64,000 bases of DNA from an uncultured Alphaproteobacteria bacterium (GCA_903869725.1 CAIQAD010000017.1:58033-122032), one strand, 5' to 3'; counted from the stretch's first letter, positions 54,868 through 64,000 are shown. Translations and numbers: made by a program. Notes: generated by a model from the letters alone, not told the origin.

Positions 54868-55452
54868 ATGAAAAAAATTGACTTTTATTTTGATGTTGGA
54901 AGTCCATATTCTTACCTTGCGCATACACAGATTAAAAAATACGAAAAAGAATATAGTGAAAAAGTAAACTATATGCCTGTGCTTGTTGGTGGTCTTCACA
55001 AACTTTCAGGAATTACAGCGCCCGGCTTAATTCCTCTCAAAGCTAAATATTTAATCAAAGATTGCAAGCTTTGGGCTGACAAATATAAAGTTAAGTATCA
55101 ATTTAATAGATATTTTCCTATACGCACTGTTAATCTTATGAGAGCGTGTCTTATAGCTAAACAAGAAAATTATTTTGAAAAATTTGTTGATAAAGCATTT
55201 TATGCAGTGTGGGTTGATTCATTAAATATGAATGATGAACAGGTATTTTTAAAATTTCTCAAAAACGAAACACCTGATCCTGAGTTATTTTCAATTAAAT
55301 TTAACGATGATATAATAAAGAAAGAATTGATAAAAAGAACAAATGACTGTTTTGAAAAAGGTATTTTTGGAGTTCCAACTTTCTTTGTAAATGGTAAGTT
55401 TTTCTGGGGACAAGATCGCTTAGAATTTGCACTAAATGAAGCAAAAAAATAA
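54868..55452 (+). CDS. 2-hydroxychromene-2-carboxylate isomerase-like, DsbA-fold protein
   Basis: A 194-residue kappa-class GST/DsbA-fold enzyme. IDFYFDVGSPYSYLAHTQI places the Ser of the glutathione site in SPYSYL. GVPTFFVNGKFFWGQDRLEF is the diagnostic C-terminal block. Real substrates in marine alphaproteobacteria are unknown, and an aromatic pathway is not implied by the neighbours. It is followed by the Bcp peroxiredoxin. Confidence 0.88.
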   Translation: MKKIDFYFDVGSPYSYLAHTQIKKYEKEYSEKVNYMPVLVGGLHKLSGITAPGLIPLKAKYLIKDCKLWADKYKVKYQFNRYFPIRTVNLMRACLIAKQENYFEKFVDKAFYAVWVDSLNMNDEQVFLKFLKNETPDPELFSIKFNDDIIKKELIKRTNDCFEKGIFGVPTFFVNGKFFWGQDRLEFALNEAKK

Positions 55453-55470
55453 CAATAACCAAGTATTAAT

Positions 55471-55938
55471 TTGACTAAAATAAACTACAAAGCGTCAAAT
55501 TTTAAACTACCATCAAGTAAAAAAAATATATTCGAATTAAAAAATAATTTAAAACAATTTCAAGTTATTTATTTCTACCCAAAAGATAATACACCTGGCT
55601 GCACTATTGAAGCTCAAGATTTTACTAGATATTATAAACAATTTAGAAAACTAAATTGCGAAATTATTGGCATATCAAAAGACAATATCGAAAGTCATAA
55701 CAAATTTATTAAAAAATTTAAAATTCCGTTCCAATTACTTTCAGATGAAAAAGCTATGATAATTAAAAAATATAAAGCATGGGGAGAAAAATCCATGTAC
55801 GGCAAAAAATTTATGGGTATAAAAAGAACTACAATTCTATTAAATCCAAAGGGCAAAATAATTAAGGTCTGGAATAACGTAAAAGTAAAAGATCACGCAA
55901 AAGAAATTTTAAACTTTTTGAAAAATATTAATAGATAA
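55471..55938 (+). CDS. bcp: Thioredoxin-dependent peroxiredoxin, Bcp/PrxQ type
   Basis: A 155-residue peroxiredoxin starting at TTG. IYFYPKDNTPGCTIEAQDF holds the peroxidatic Cys. The resolving Cys expected five residues later in many Bcp proteins is not present, so this may be a 1-Cys form. FKIPFQLLSDEKAMIIKKYKAWGEKSMYGKKFMGI is the rest of the family core. It overlaps the convergent serB by 11 bases. Confidence 0.9.
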   Translation: MTKINYKASNFKLPSSKKNIFELKNNLKQFQVIYFYPKDNTPGCTIEAQDFTRYYKQFRKLNCEIIGISKDNIESHNKFIKKFKIPFQLLSDEKAMIIKKYKAWGEKSMYGKKFMGIKRTTILLNPKGKIIKVWNNVKVKDHAKEILNFLKNINR

Positions 55939-56812
55939 ATTCTTTTTCTTTAAATCCCAAATAAAACAATACTGTTCTTAAATCAGTAAATCTGATCTGA
56001 TTTTTAATATTTTCTTGAATAATTTTATGAGCCATAAAACCAATTCCTAGTCCAGAAGCTTTCAACATTTTAAGATCATTTGATCCATCTCCAATAGAAA
56101 TTACGTCTTTTATTTTGCTAATCTTCATTTCGTTACAAACTTTATTTAAATAAAATAATTTGGAATTTTTATGTCCTGTAATAGGAATGTAATCTCCCGT
56201 AAATTTTCCATTTTTTGTGACAAATTTATTGCTTACGTGTTTTTTAAAACCTAAATATTTTGCTACATAAGTGGATATAGGTTGAAATCCTCCAGTAATA
56301 AGAACTGAATGATAATCATTTCTATTTAAAGTTTTAACTAATACACTTGCTCCATCTCTAAATTTAATATTTTTTAAAACTTTACTAATTAAGCTTATAT
56401 TTTTTCCTTTTAAATAATTAACTCTTAATTTCAATGTTTCACGCAATCCTATCTTACCTTCCATTGCAAGTTTAGTTGTCTTTTCAATATCGATTTTAAT
56501 TCCCGCAATTTTAACCAGATCATCCAAAGTTTCATTATGAATGATTGTTGCATCCATATCAGAAAAAAATAATTTTTTTTTTCTAAATTTTATTTTTTGT
56601 ATACAAATATCTATTTTTTTTTTCAAACAAAATTTTCTTAATTTTTTTTCATTTATTTTATTAAAAGGATCACAATACAAATCTAAAGCTCTAGATGACA
56701 GAATTTCAAAGTGATTAGTATTTTGTATTTTAGAAAAAAAGTTGACTACACTATTGGTATCTAATTTTTTTTTTGAAACAAAAGTACAAACTAGTTGGTT
56801 GGAATTATTCAT
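55928..56812 (-). CDS. serB: Phosphoserine phosphatase
   Basis: About 294 residues. The HAD motif is FFSDMDATIIHNETLDDL, followed by the LRVNYLKG cap region, VLITGGFQP and ISIGDGSNDLKMLKASGLGIGF. An N-terminal domain of ~85 residues precedes it. I chose ATG 56812, inside the serA stop region (aATGaaTAA), over the ATG 5 codons earlier. It completes serine synthesis, last in a serC-serA-serB operon. Confidence 0.93.
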   Translation of the reverse strand: MNNSNQLVCTFVSKKKLDTNSVVNFFSKIQNTNHFEILSSRALDLYCDPFNKINEKKLRKFCLKKKIDICIQKIKFRKKKLFFSDMDATIIHNETLDDLVKIAGIKIDIEKTTKLAMEGKIGLRETLKLRVNYLKGKNISLISKVLKNIKFRDGASVLVKTLNRNDYHSVLITGGFQPISTYVAKYLGFKKHVSNKFVTKNGKFTGDYIPITGHKNSKLFYLNKVCNEMKISKIKDVISIGDGSNDLKMLKASGLGIGFMAHKIIQENIKNQIRFTDLRTVLFYLGFKEKEFIY

Positions 56813-58391
56813 TATCTTTAAATTCAATATATTTAGCTTGAATAACTAAAGGAATTTTTTTTATGTTTTCAATTATTTGCGCTTCAATTTTGCTATCTGT
56901 TGAAATAATAGCAATAGCCTCACCTCCGCTATTTAACCTTCCCAAATGAAATGTTGCTATATTAATTTTACTATCCGCAAGTAATTTCGAAAGATCTTTA
57001 ATAAAACCAGGTTTATCTTGATTAGTTACATATAAATTATGTTTCGATAAGTCAGCTTCAATTTTAATTCCTTTAATTTCAACAATTCTAGGTTTGCCTG
57101 CAAAAATTGTACCGGATAAACTTCGTGTTTGCTTTTCAGTTATGACTGTTAATTTAATTAATGTTTGATATTCAATTTCTCTTTGATGTTTTACTTCAGA
57201 AACAGAAATAGATTTACTTTTAGCAACTAACATTGAGTTAATTACATTAATGCTTTCGATTGAAGGTTTTAATAAATGATAAATAATATTTTGTGTTAAA
57301 GGGCCTGTATTTATTAAAGCCGCGGCTCCTTCATAGTCAATTTGCACAGATTTAATGGCATTTTCAGTCAGTTGACCTGCAAAAGCACCTAGTAGGCTAG
57401 TAAGTTTTAAATACGGTTTTACTGACTGCGATTCTTTTGCTGTCAGTGAAAAAGTATTAACTGAATTTGTGACTGCACCGGTTTTTAAATAATCAGAAAT
57501 TTGTTCTGCTATTTGCAGAGCAACTTTTTCTTGAGCTTCTACTGTAGAGGCTCCTAGATGAGGTGTTAAAATTAAGTTTTTTGTATTTAGTAACGGACTA
57601 TTTTTTGGAGGCTCTTCAACAAATACATCAAGAGCTGCGCTTGCAACATGACCATTATCTAAATTTTTTTTTAAAGCAACTTCATCAACCAATCCACCAC
57701 GTGCACAGTTTATAATTCTGACTCCTTTTTTCATTTTTTTAAAAGAATCAATGTTAATTATATTTTTTGTTTTTTCATTGAGCGGAGTATGCAACGTAAT
57801 AAAATCTGATTTTTTAAACAAATCATCTAATGTTACTTTTTCAACTCCTAATTCTTGAGCTTTTTTATCTTGTAAAAATGGATCAAATACAATTACTTTT
57901 AATAGTAAACCATGAGCTCTTTGAGCAACAATTGTTCCTATATTTCCACAACCAATAATTCCAAGAATTTTTCCAGTAATTTCTATGCCTTTGATTATAT
58001 TTTTTTCCCACTTACCTTCGTGTGTAGTTTTGTCTGCATAAGGAATTTGTCTTGCTGTAGACAAAAGTAAAGTTATAGCATGTTCTGCTGTAGTTATTGA
58101 ATTTCCAAAAGGAGTATTCATGACTATTTTTCCACTACGCGTAGCAGCCTCAAGATCTACATTATCTACTCCAATGCCGGCACGACCAATAACTTTTAGT
58201 TTTTTGCAAGAATCTATGACTTCTTTAGTTGCTTTTGTAGCTGAACGAACAACCAATGCGTCGCAATCTTGTAACTCTTGGATTAGAGAATTTTGATCGA
58301 GATCAGTTTTTATCTTAACTTCAATACCGTTATTTTTAAAAACAGTAATAGCTTCGTCACTTAATTTATCTGCTATTAAAACTTTATACAT
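56805..58391 (-). CDS. serA: D-3-phosphoglycerate dehydrogenase
   Basis: A 528-residue enzyme of the long type. [14 protein letters not shown], the NAD loop [26 protein letters not shown] and [14 protein letters not shown] are the dehydrogenase blocks. An intervening ASB domain leads to a C-terminal ACT domain ([14 protein letters not shown]). It starts the serine branch from 3-phosphoglycerate. Overlaps of 8 bases with serC and with serB show tight coupling. Confidence 0.96.
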   Translation of the reverse strand: MYKVLIADKLSDEAITVFKNNGIEVKIKTDLDQNSLIQELQDCDALVVRSATKATKEVIDSCKKLKVIGRAGIGVDNVDLEAATRSGKIVMNTPFGNSITTAEHAITLLLSTARQIPYADKTTHEGKWEKNIIKGIEITGKILGIIGCGNIGTIVAQRAHGLLLKVIVFDPFLQDKKAQELGVEKVTLDDLFKKSDFITLHTPLNEKTKNIINIDSFKKMKKGVRIINCARGGLVDEVALKKNLDNGHVASAALDVFVEEPPKNSPLLNTKNLILTPHLGASTVEAQEKVALQIAEQISDYLKTGAVTNSVNTFSLTAKESQSVKPYLKLTSLLGAFAGQLTENAIKSVQIDYEGAAALINTGPLTQNIIYHLLKPSIESINVINSMLVAKSKSISVSEVKHQREIEYQTLIKLTVITEKQTRSLSGTIFAGKPRIVEIKGIKIEADLSKHNLYVTNQDKPGFIKDLSKLLADSKINIATFHLGRLNSGGEAIAIISTDSKIEAQIIENIKKIPLVIQAKYIEFKDNE

Positions 58392-59541
58392 CTATATTTG
58401 TTTGATAAGCCCACTTTATCCAAGGTAAAAGCAATTCGATATCTACTTTTTCAACTGTTGCGCCACCCCATATTCTAAAGCCTGCTGGGGCGGTTCTATA
58501 AGAATTAATGTCATAAGCAACGTTTTCTTTTTCTAAAATCGAATTAATTATCTTTAATTTAATAGCTTGATCCTCTTTTTTTAGCTTCTTAAAAATTGGA
58601 TCTACTATTTTTAAGCAAATACTTGTTGATGATATTGTTTCTTCATTTTCTGCCAAAAAATTAATCCAATCTTTGTTTTCTTTAATCCAAAATTTAATCT
58701 CTTCTAGATTTTTTTTAGAACGCTTAATAGCCCCTTCAAGTCCACCTATTGATTCTAACCAGAGCAATCCATCTAGACAATCTTCTACGCATAACATTGA
58801 TGGAGTATTAATAGTTTCTCCCTCAAATATACCTTCTAAAACTTTTTTATCTTCTGCGAGTCTATATATTTTTGGAATAGGCCAAGTAGGTTGATAGGTT
58901 TTTAATCTTTCAATTGCCTTTGGAGACAACGCAATCATTCCATGCGCAGCTTCTCCTCCTAAAACTTTTTGCCATGACCAAGTTATGACATCAAGTTTTG
59001 AATAATCCATATGCATAGCAAATACAGCAGAAGTTGCATCGCACATCACTAATCCTTCTCGATCGTTTTTAATCCAATCAGCATTAGGAACGCATACTCC
59101 AGAGGTTGTTCCGTTCCAAGTAAATATGATGTCGTTACTAAAATTGATTTTACTAAAATCGGGTAGTTTTCCATACTCGCTTTGATATATTTTTAAATTT
59201 TTAATTTTTAATTGAGAAGAAACATCCTTAATCCAATCGTTTCCAAAATTTTCCCAACCTAAAATTTCAACACCTCTTTCACCAAGCATACTCCACATTG
59301 CCATCTCTATAGAGCCAGTGTCAGAACCAGCAACAATTCCCAATTTATAATCATTTGGAAGTCTTAATATTTTTTTTGATAAAGTGATGACTTCTTTCAA
59401 TTTATCTTTTGCAACTTTAGATCTATGAGAGCGTCCTAAAGTAAAAGTAGGTAGATTATTAATTGACCAACCCGGCCTTTTAACGCAAGGTCCAGATGAA
59501 AAAAAGGGTCTATCAGGTTTTTTTTCAGGTCTTTGAATCAT
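58384..59541 (-). CDS. serC: Phosphoserine aminotransferase
   Basis: A 385-residue PLP enzyme of the alphaproteobacterial SerC type. [15 protein letters not shown] and [15 protein letters not shown] open the protein, [19 protein letters not shown] precedes the PLP Lys in [14 protein letters not shown], and [16 protein letters not shown] closes it. It converts 3-phosphohydroxypyruvate to phosphoserine. First gene of the ser operon. The 167-base upstream gap also holds the HU terminator hairpin. Confidence 0.95.
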   Translation of the reverse strand: MIQRPEKKPDRPFFSSGPCVKRPGWSINNLPTFTLGRSHRSKVAKDKLKEVITLSKKILRLPNDYKLGIVAGSDTGSIEMAMWSMLGERGVEILGWENFGNDWIKDVSSQLKIKNLKIYQSEYGKLPDFSKINFSNDIIFTWNGTTSGVCVPNADWIKNDREGLVMCDATSAVFAMHMDYSKLDVITWSWQKVLGGEAAHGMIALSPKAIERLKTYQPTWPIPKIYRLAEDKKVLEGIFEGETINTPSMLCVEDCLDGLLWLESIGGLEGAIKRSKKNLEEIKFWIKENKDWINFLAENEETISSTSICLKIVDPIFKKLKKEDQAIKLKIINSILEKENVAYDINSYRTAPAGFRIWGGATVEKVDIELLLPWIKWAYQTNIDV

Positions 59542-59666
59542 AATTTTTAACTAATTTTGCAAAACAATTTATTAAGACTAAAATAATATAAAATATATTT
59601 ACTTCTTTAAAATTAAAAAAATCGAAGAGTATTAAAGCTAAAATGATTAGGGATATATTGAAAATT

Positions 59667-59701
59667 TTCAATAACTCAGTTGTATCAACTGAGTTATTGA
59701 A
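59667..59701 (-). terminator. Strong rho-independent-type hairpin after the HU gene
   Basis: A perfect 16-bp stem around CAATAACTCAGTTG with loop TAT, 7 bases past the HU stop. On the minus strand it is followed by AAAATTTTC, a modest T-rich tail. The stem is perfectly symmetric, so it could stop transcription in both directions. It lies between HU and the serC promoter region. Confidence 0.8.
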
Positions 59702-59708
59702 TTTCGAA

Positions 59709-59984
59709 TTACTTATTAAACATTTCCTTTAAAGCTTTTGCAGGCAAAAACTTCACTTTTTGAGAAGCTGCAATTTGAATACTTTCACCAGTTCTAGGAT
59801 TTCTTCCTGTTCTAGCTTTTCTTTTTGCAACTTTATATGTGCCGAAACCAGCGATTTTAACAGTTTCATCACCCTTTAAAGCTCCAAGGATAATGTCTTG
59901 TATTTTATCAAAAGTTCTTTCAGCATCACTTTTGCCCATATTGCAAGCAGTTGCAATTTTGGCTACGAGTTGTTTTTTGTTCAT
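59709..59984 (-). CDS. HU family DNA-binding protein
   Basis: A 91-residue nucleoid protein from MNKKQLVAKIATACN. FDKIQDIILGALKGDETVKIAGFGTYKV and the DNA-arm block RKARTGRNPRTGESIQIAAS are the HU signature. An in-frame ATG 16 codons upstream gives an unusual basic extension and is rejected. Single gene with its own promoter region and a strong terminator. It would be highly expressed. Confidence 0.96.
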   Translation of the reverse strand: MNKKQLVAKIATACNMGKSDAERTFDKIQDIILGALKGDETVKIAGFGTYKVAKRKARTGRNPRTGESIQIAASQKVKFLPAKALKEMFNK

Positions 59985-60131
59985 TTTAACCTTTTTGATT
60001 CGTTGATATTTCAAATACTGTTCAAAATTCAAACAAAATCAACATAAATGTAGTATTTACTTGAATTTTAAACACTACCTATTGTTGTTAAACTTTATAA
60101 ATGTTTTTAAGCTATTGAATTATATGAATTT

Positions 60132-61238
60132 TTAGAAAAAACCTAAGCTTTTAAGGTCATTATAAGTTGCAAAAAACATTAATGACGCAACGACTACCAT
60201 GCCAAACTTGAAGAAGAAAACTTGTTTATTATAACTCAAAGGTTTTCCAGAAATAAATTCGTAAAAATAAAACAAAAGATGACCTCCATCTAACAAAGGA
60301 ATTGGAAATAAATTTATTAATCCTAAACTGATAGAAATGTAAGCCATAATAGACAAAAAAGGAGCTATTCCATTTTTAGCAACTTTTCCGGATATTTGAG
60401 CAATTTTTATTGGACCGCCTAATTGATTTGCATTTTCTGTTCCTTTGATAATTTTAAATAAATAATTCATAGTAGTTGAAACTGTAAACCAAATCTCATT
60501 TGCTGAATTATAAACAGAGTCAACCAAAGAAAGTCGATTTCTAATAAATTCATTATTTAAGGGAGCAATTTCAATACCGATCATTCTTTTATTAACCATA
60601 TTTCCAAAATTATCTTTTGACGACTCAACATTTGCATCTGCAACAAAAGTGAGTTCATTTTTATTTCTTAGAACTTTGATCTTGATTAAATTATCATCAG
60701 CAAGAATTATATCTTGAGAAACTTCTGCAATTGAATTAATTTTTTTATTATTAATAGAAATAATTTGATCATTTATTTTAAGTCCTGCTTTATAAGCTGG
60801 CCCGTCTATACGTACGTCTTTAATAACCGGAATAGAAAAATCTTTACCAAAAACCATAAAAATAAATATAAAAATAAAAAAAGCTAAAACGAAATTTGCA
60901 GCAGGGCCAGCAGCAACTATAATTACTCTTTGATATAATTTTTTTGTTTCTAATATATATTTTTCTTGAGATTTTAGAAATTTAGTTTTTTTTTCTTTAA
61001 AACTTGTAGGATTTGTATCACCAAAAAATTTTACATAACCACCTAATGGAAAAATACAAATTTTCCATAGTGTTCCACTTTTATCTTTCCAGCCAAATAT
61101 TTTTTTACCAAATCCAATTGAAAAATCTGTTACTTTAACACCAAATTTTTTTGCATAAAAGTAGTGCCCGAACTCATGAACAAAAACAATAACAGAAATT
61201 AAAATAATAAATGGAATAATTGTTTCAATAATATTCAT
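60132..61238 (-). CDS. rseP: Site-2 intramembrane metalloprotease, RseP-like
   Basis: A 368-residue membrane protease. The zinc site HEFGHYFYAKKFGVKV is in the first membrane segment. A PDZ domain spans about 115-190 (DGPAYKAGLKINDQIISINN). The second catalytic block NLFPIPLLDGGHLLFYFYE lies near the C-terminus. It cleaves membrane-embedded anti-sigma factors and signal peptides. Unusually, it is not next to bamA/dxr/cdsA here but follows the LysR gene. Confidence 0.94.
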   Translation of the reverse strand: MNIIETIIPFIILISVIVFVHEFGHYFYAKKFGVKVTDFSIGFGKKIFGWKDKSGTLWKICIFPLGGYVKFFGDTNPTSFKEKKTKFLKSQEKYILETKKLYQRVIIVAAGPAANFVLAFFIFIFIFMVFGKDFSIPVIKDVRIDGPAYKAGLKINDQIISINNKKINSIAEVSQDIILADDNLIKIKVLRNKNELTFVADANVESSKDNFGNMVNKRMIGIEIAPLNNEFIRNRLSLVDSVYNSANEIWFTVSTTMNYLFKIIKGTENANQLGGPIKIAQISGKVAKNGIAPFLSIMAYISISLGLINLFPIPLLDGGHLLFYFYEFISGKPLSYNKQVFFFKFGMVVVASLMFFATYNDLKSLGFF

Positions 61239-61246
61239 TTAAATAA

Positions 61247-62137
61247 TTAGAATTTCCATTGATTAATTTTATCAAATATAAAATCTCTAAAACTTTTAAC
61301 TCGTGCATTATTTTTTAGTGACTGAGGATAAACAAAATAAGATTCATATTTTGGTCCATCTACATTTGTTAAAACTTTAACTAAAGTACTTTTTTCTTGA
61401 ACCATATAATCAGGTAAAGCTGCAAGTCCGACTCCGCTATCAACCGCTAACAAAAGTGAGTAAATATTATTAACTTTCATTACAGCTTTTCTTTTAGATC
61501 CATCTTTTTTGCCAACTTTTAATATCCAATCTGTTTGTGATAATGGCGAGGGGCTTCCTTTTCCATATACAATAAACTTGTGTTTATCTAAGTCTTTTAA
61601 CGTATTCGGATATCCATTTTCCTCTAAATATTTTGGCGACCCGTATATATGATAATTAATATCTGTTAATTTTTTTTGAATATAACTTAATTGCGTTGGC
61701 TGTCGCATCCATATAGCAACATCTGCTTCTCGGGTGCTAAGGTCTAACTCTTTATCGGTGACAATAACTTCTACTTCCATTTCTGGATACTTGTCCATGA
61801 ATTCTTTAATTCTTGGCGTTAACCAAATACTACCAAATCCTACAACTGTGGTTACGATTAATTTGCCTGTAGGCTTATTTTTTTTTTCTGTTAAAGAAGT
61901 CTCAACATCTCTTAGGTGAACAATTACATCGTTTGCAGTTTTGTATAAAGTTTCTCCGTCTTCTGTTAAAGACAACCCTCTTGCATGACGCTCAAAAAGT
62001 TGTGTTTTTAATGTGTGTTCTAAAGATTGTATTTGCCTACTAATAGCAGATTGACTTAGATTTAAATTTTTAGAAGCTTCTGTAAAACTTCCAACGCCTG
62101 CTACTGCATGGAAAATTTTTAATTTATCCCAGTCCAT
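61247..62137 (-). CDS. LysR-family regulator, VtlR/LsrB-like
   Basis: A 296-residue LysR protein. The HTH region MDWDKLKIFHAVAGVGSF then NLSQSAISRQIQSLEHTLK and LFERHARGLSLTEDG is very close to VtlR/LsrB of Brucella and rhizobia, which control small proteins, sRNAs and stress functions. The C-terminal effector domain reads VVGFGSIWLTPRIKEFMDKYPEMEV. It starts 2 bases after the AcuI-like gene, so it is co-transcribed and not divergent from its target as most LysR genes are. Confidence 0.9.
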   Translation of the reverse strand: MDWDKLKIFHAVAGVGSFTEASKNLNLSQSAISRQIQSLEHTLKTQLFERHARGLSLTEDGETLYKTANDVIVHLRDVETSLTEKKNKPTGKLIVTTVVGFGSIWLTPRIKEFMDKYPEMEVEVIVTDKELDLSTREADVAIWMRQPTQLSYIQKKLTDINYHIYGSPKYLEENGYPNTLKDLDKHKFIVYGKGSPSPLSQTDWILKVGKKDGSKRKAVMKVNNIYSLLLAVDSGVGLAALPDYMVQEKSTLVKVLTNVDGPKYESYFVYPQSLKNNARVKSFRDFIFDKINQWKF

Positions 62138-62139
62138 AA

Positions 62140-63138
62140 TTATTTATTTACATCTATAACTATTCTACCTGACACTTCTCCTTTTAAAATTTTTTCATAA
62201 GATTTAATGAGATGATCCATGCTCCAGACAGATGTAATTTCGTCTAATTTTTTCATATCAATTAAATTTGCCGCCTGTGACCAAACAAACTCTCTTCTTT
62301 TCATTGGTGTATCAACTGAATTAATACCCCATAGTTTTACTCCTCTAATAATAAAAGGCATCACAGTTGTTTCTAATTTGTAGTTATTAGTCAATCCACA
62401 TGCGGCAACAATACCTGTCGGTTTAGTATTTGTTAAAGCTCTAGCTAAAAGTTGTCCGCCTACTGTATCAACTACGCCATCCCATAAAGCTTTATCTAAA
62501 GGTCTATTTTCACCTTCAAATTCAGTTCTGTCTAAAATAACACTTGCTCCTAATTTTTTTAAAAATTCTACTTTATCTTTTTTACCCGTAACAGCGTGAA
62601 CTTTATATCCCATTTTTGCAAGTATCATTACTGCGACACTACCTACGCCCCCTGTTGCGCCTGTTACCAAAACATCACTGACTTTTTCTCCTAATAAAAT
62701 GGTTTCTCTAGCTTGTACGGCAAAAGAACATAATAAGGCTGTAAATCCAGCCGTTCCAATAGCCATCGCTTGTTTTGTGCTAATATCTTTGGGTAATTTC
62801 ACCAAAAAATCTGCGTTCACCTTTGCATATTGAGAGTATCCTCCAAAATATATCTCTCCTACTCGCCATCCTGTTAAGATTACCTTATCTCCTATCTTAA
62901 ATTTTTCGCTCTGACTTTCTTCAACTGTACCTGAAAAATCAATTCCTGGAATATGAGGATATTCTTTAACTAAACTTCCTCCATTTTTTAAAATCATCCC
63001 GTCTTTATAATTAAAATCTGAATAATCTATTTTAACGATAACATTTCCTTGCTTTAAAAAATTTTTATCTATTATTTTAATTTCTCTCGTAAATTGATTA
63101 GCGGACTTATTTAGAACTATTGCTTTGAAATTATTCAT
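62140..63138 (-). CDS. acuI: Acrylyl-CoA reductase/YhdH-type quinone oxidoreductase
   Basis: A 332-residue zinc-free MDR protein. FNYKDGMILKNGGSLVKEYPHIPGIDFSGTV at the start and VLVTGATGGVGSVAVMILAKMGYKVHAVTG are hallmarks of the AcuI/YhdH group. The enzyme reduces toxic acryloyl-CoA to propionyl-CoA, a step of DMSP use and acrylate detoxification in marine alphaproteobacteria. Propionyl-CoA could then enter the prpC/prpB route at 13.2-15.2 kb. YhdH-like quinone reductase activity is the alternative. Confidence 0.85.
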   Translation of the reverse strand: MNNFKAIVLNKSANQFTREIKIIDKNFLKQGNVIVKIDYSDFNYKDGMILKNGGSLVKEYPHIPGIDFSGTVEESQSEKFKIGDKVILTGWRVGEIYFGGYSQYAKVNADFLVKLPKDISTKQAMAIGTAGFTALLCSFAVQARETILLGEKVSDVLVTGATGGVGSVAVMILAKMGYKVHAVTGKKDKVEFLKKLGASVILDRTEFEGENRPLDKALWDGVVDTVGGQLLARALTNTKPTGIVAACGLTNNYKLETTVMPFIIRGVKLWGINSVDTPMKRREFVWSQAANLIDMKKLDEITSVWSMDHLIKSYEKILKGEVSGRIVIDVNK

Positions 63139-63295
63139 GGTTTACTTTTTTTAAAAAGATTTTTCCACAGTATCCGCAAACTAATTTATTTTTATCCCCA
63201 AAATTATAATAAACGATTGGATGGCCTAAATCATCTTCGCCGCCACTACAAAATACAGATTCAATATCCGGGTCTACTAAAACTTCTTCATTCAT
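63131..63295 (-). CDS. CHCC zinc-finger domain protein, 54 residues
   Basis: Cys16, His25, Cys40 and Cys43 form the C-x8-H-x14-C-x2-C zinc site, in the context FCSGGEDDLGHPIVYYNF and LVCGYCGKIF. This is the zf-CHCC family, related to NDUFS6 of complex I. It starts next to the folE stop and overlaps acuI by 8 bases. Small size hides it from most gene finders. Confidence 0.88.
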   Translation of the reverse strand: MNEEVLVDPDIESVFCSGGEDDLGHPIVYYNFGDKNKLVCGYCGKIFLKKVNHE

Positions 63296-63904
63296 TTATT
63301 GTTTATTACAAAATGTAAGAAAACGGTTTTGAAGATTATGATTATCTTTAAATGAACCTGTAAAAAAATTTGTAATAGTTGTAGCTTCATGTTTTTTTAT
63401 TCCTCGAGCTGTCATACACATATGAGTAGCATCGATCATAACAGCACATCCGTGTGCTTTTAAACCTTTATGAATTGTATTTGCGATCTCCATTGTTAAT
63501 CTTTCTTGTGTTTGCAATCTTCTTGAATAAATTTCAACAACTCTTGCAAGTTTACTAAGACCAACAACTTTCTCGTTTGGAACATAAGCGACATGAGCAA
63601 CACCAATAATTGGGGCCATATGATGTTCACAATGACTATGAACTGATATATTTTTTTGAACCACAACATCATCGTAACCCTCAACATCGCCAAAAGTTCT
63701 CTCTAAATCTTTATAAGGATCTTTAGAGTAACCAGAAAAATACTCTTCAAAAGCTTTTATAACTCTTTTTGGAGTATCAATTAACCCTTCTCTTTTTGGG
63801 TTTTCACCTGCCCAGGCCAACAAAACTTTAACGGCTTCCTCAGCCTGTTCACGAGTTACTGTTTTGCCTAATTTTTTTTCTAAAAAATCTGTAACTATTT
63901 TCAT
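63296..63904 (-). CDS. folE: GTP cyclohydrolase I
   Basis: About 202 residues from MKIVTDFLEKKLGK. The active-site block VHSHCEHHMAPIIGVAHVAYVP holds the zinc Cys and His ligands. GLSKLARVVEIYSRRLQTQERLT and CMTARGIKKHEA complete the signature. It makes dihydroneopterin triphosphate for folate. An ATG nine codons upstream at 63931 adds a hydrophobic extension and is less likely. First gene visible of the leftward run. Confidence 0.96.
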   Translation of the reverse strand: MKIVTDFLEKKLGKTVTREQAEEAVKVLLAWAGENPKREGLIDTPKRVIKAFEEYFSGYSKDPYKDLERTFGDVEGYDDVVVQKNISVHSHCEHHMAPIIGVAHVAYVPNEKVVGLSKLARVVEIYSRRLQTQERLTMEIANTIHKGLKAHGCAVMIDATHMCMTARGIKKHEATTITNFFTGSFKDNHNLQNRFLTFCNKQ

Positions 63905-64000
63905 ATATGTGATTATTTTAATCATGTACAATGTTTTTTAATGAGAATTTTTTTGGGAGGGATCTTTGAGATCGTCATGATGGATTTTTGTGTTTAAAAT
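63905..64000. other. Region upstream of folE to window edge
   Basis: No convincing gene. A short inverted repeat GATCT-TTG-AGATC lies near 63961-63973. A plus-strand ATG at 63941 opens only 18 codons. It probably holds the folE promoter. Confidence 0.4.

Noticed and set aside
59643-59732. A plus-strand frame of about 29 codons across the HU terminator.
   Set aside because: It merely translates the inverted repeat and the antisense of the HU gene end.
63941-63997. Short plus-strand frame at the window edge.
   Set aside because: Only 18 codons, with no ribosome-binding context and no recognisable residues.

Overview
The window is 64 kb of very AT-rich, densely packed bacterial chromosome. Genes overlap or abut in long co-directional runs. 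Protein signatures are alphaproteobacterial: class II DAHP synthase, a VtlR/LsrB-type LysR regulator, a DUF3553 protein, a gamma carbonic anhydrase, and the purQ-purL-bolA-grxD-rpsD neighbourhood. Base composition, short spacers and minimal regulation point to a streamlined marine, Pelagibacterales (SAR11)-like lineage. A complete serC-serA-serB operon and a methylcitrate pair argue against a typical SAR11 subclade Ia genome, so the exact lineage is left open. No rRNA, CRISPR array, integrase or transposase was seen. One tRNA (Met, CAU) was found.

Layout. 1-3.1 kb: purine synthesis (end of purQ, purL), then bolA and grxD. 3.1-12.3 kb: a leftward run, read from its 5' end as an acetyltransferase-only GlmU, glmS, aroG (class II), nadE, cysS, cimA, trmJ-like, rpsD. 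A 248-bp tandem duplication spans the nadE/cysS junction. 12.5-15.2 kb: gph, prpB, prpC. 15.2-18.2 kb: class Ia ribonucleotide reductase with candidate NrdR boxes. 18.4-24.5 kb: phosphomannomutase/phosphoglucomutase, a possible cysteine-peptidase-fold protein, serine-glyoxylate aminotransferase, and a divergent FAD/Fe-S 2-hydroxyacid dehydrogenase.

24.7-37.5 kb is the accessory, surface-polysaccharide part: an O-antigen-ligase-like protein, an ABC exporter pair, a methyltransferase broken by one stop codon, a 1102-residue methyltransferase-coiled coil-GT2-GT4 protein, rmlA, rmlD, rmlB, rmlC (dTDP-L-rhamnose) and a GT2. The leftward run from the GT2 to the large GT is headed by a protein that reads as a specialised NusG/RfaH paralogue. 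Across a divergent spacer carrying a perfect (AG)25 microsatellite lie two tandem MarR-like regulators. A specialised antiterminator, EPS-type regulators and a slippage-prone repeat at the head of a polysaccharide locus make this the most likely novel system here: a candidate phase-variable switch for surface glycan expression.

37.5-43.9 kb: dusA, then malonyl-CoA decarboxylase with a complete TRAP transporter and a divergent class III CoA-transferase. Together these read as a malonate uptake and catabolism module. 43.9-55.9 kb: rpoZ, a 3-hydroxyisobutyrate-dehydrogenase-like protein, a PNPOx-like protein, gamma-CA, further glycosyltransferases, a nitrilase, a TIGR02466 oxygenase-like protein, tRNA-Met, yjbQ, mnmA, cysQ, recX, bcp and several very small proteins. 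55.9-64 kb: serB-serA-serC, HU with a strong terminator hairpin, and a leftward run of folE, a zinc-finger protein, an acuI-like reductase, a VtlR-like regulator and rseP.

All calls come from reading the sequence by eye. Family names rest on remembered motifs, not database searches.
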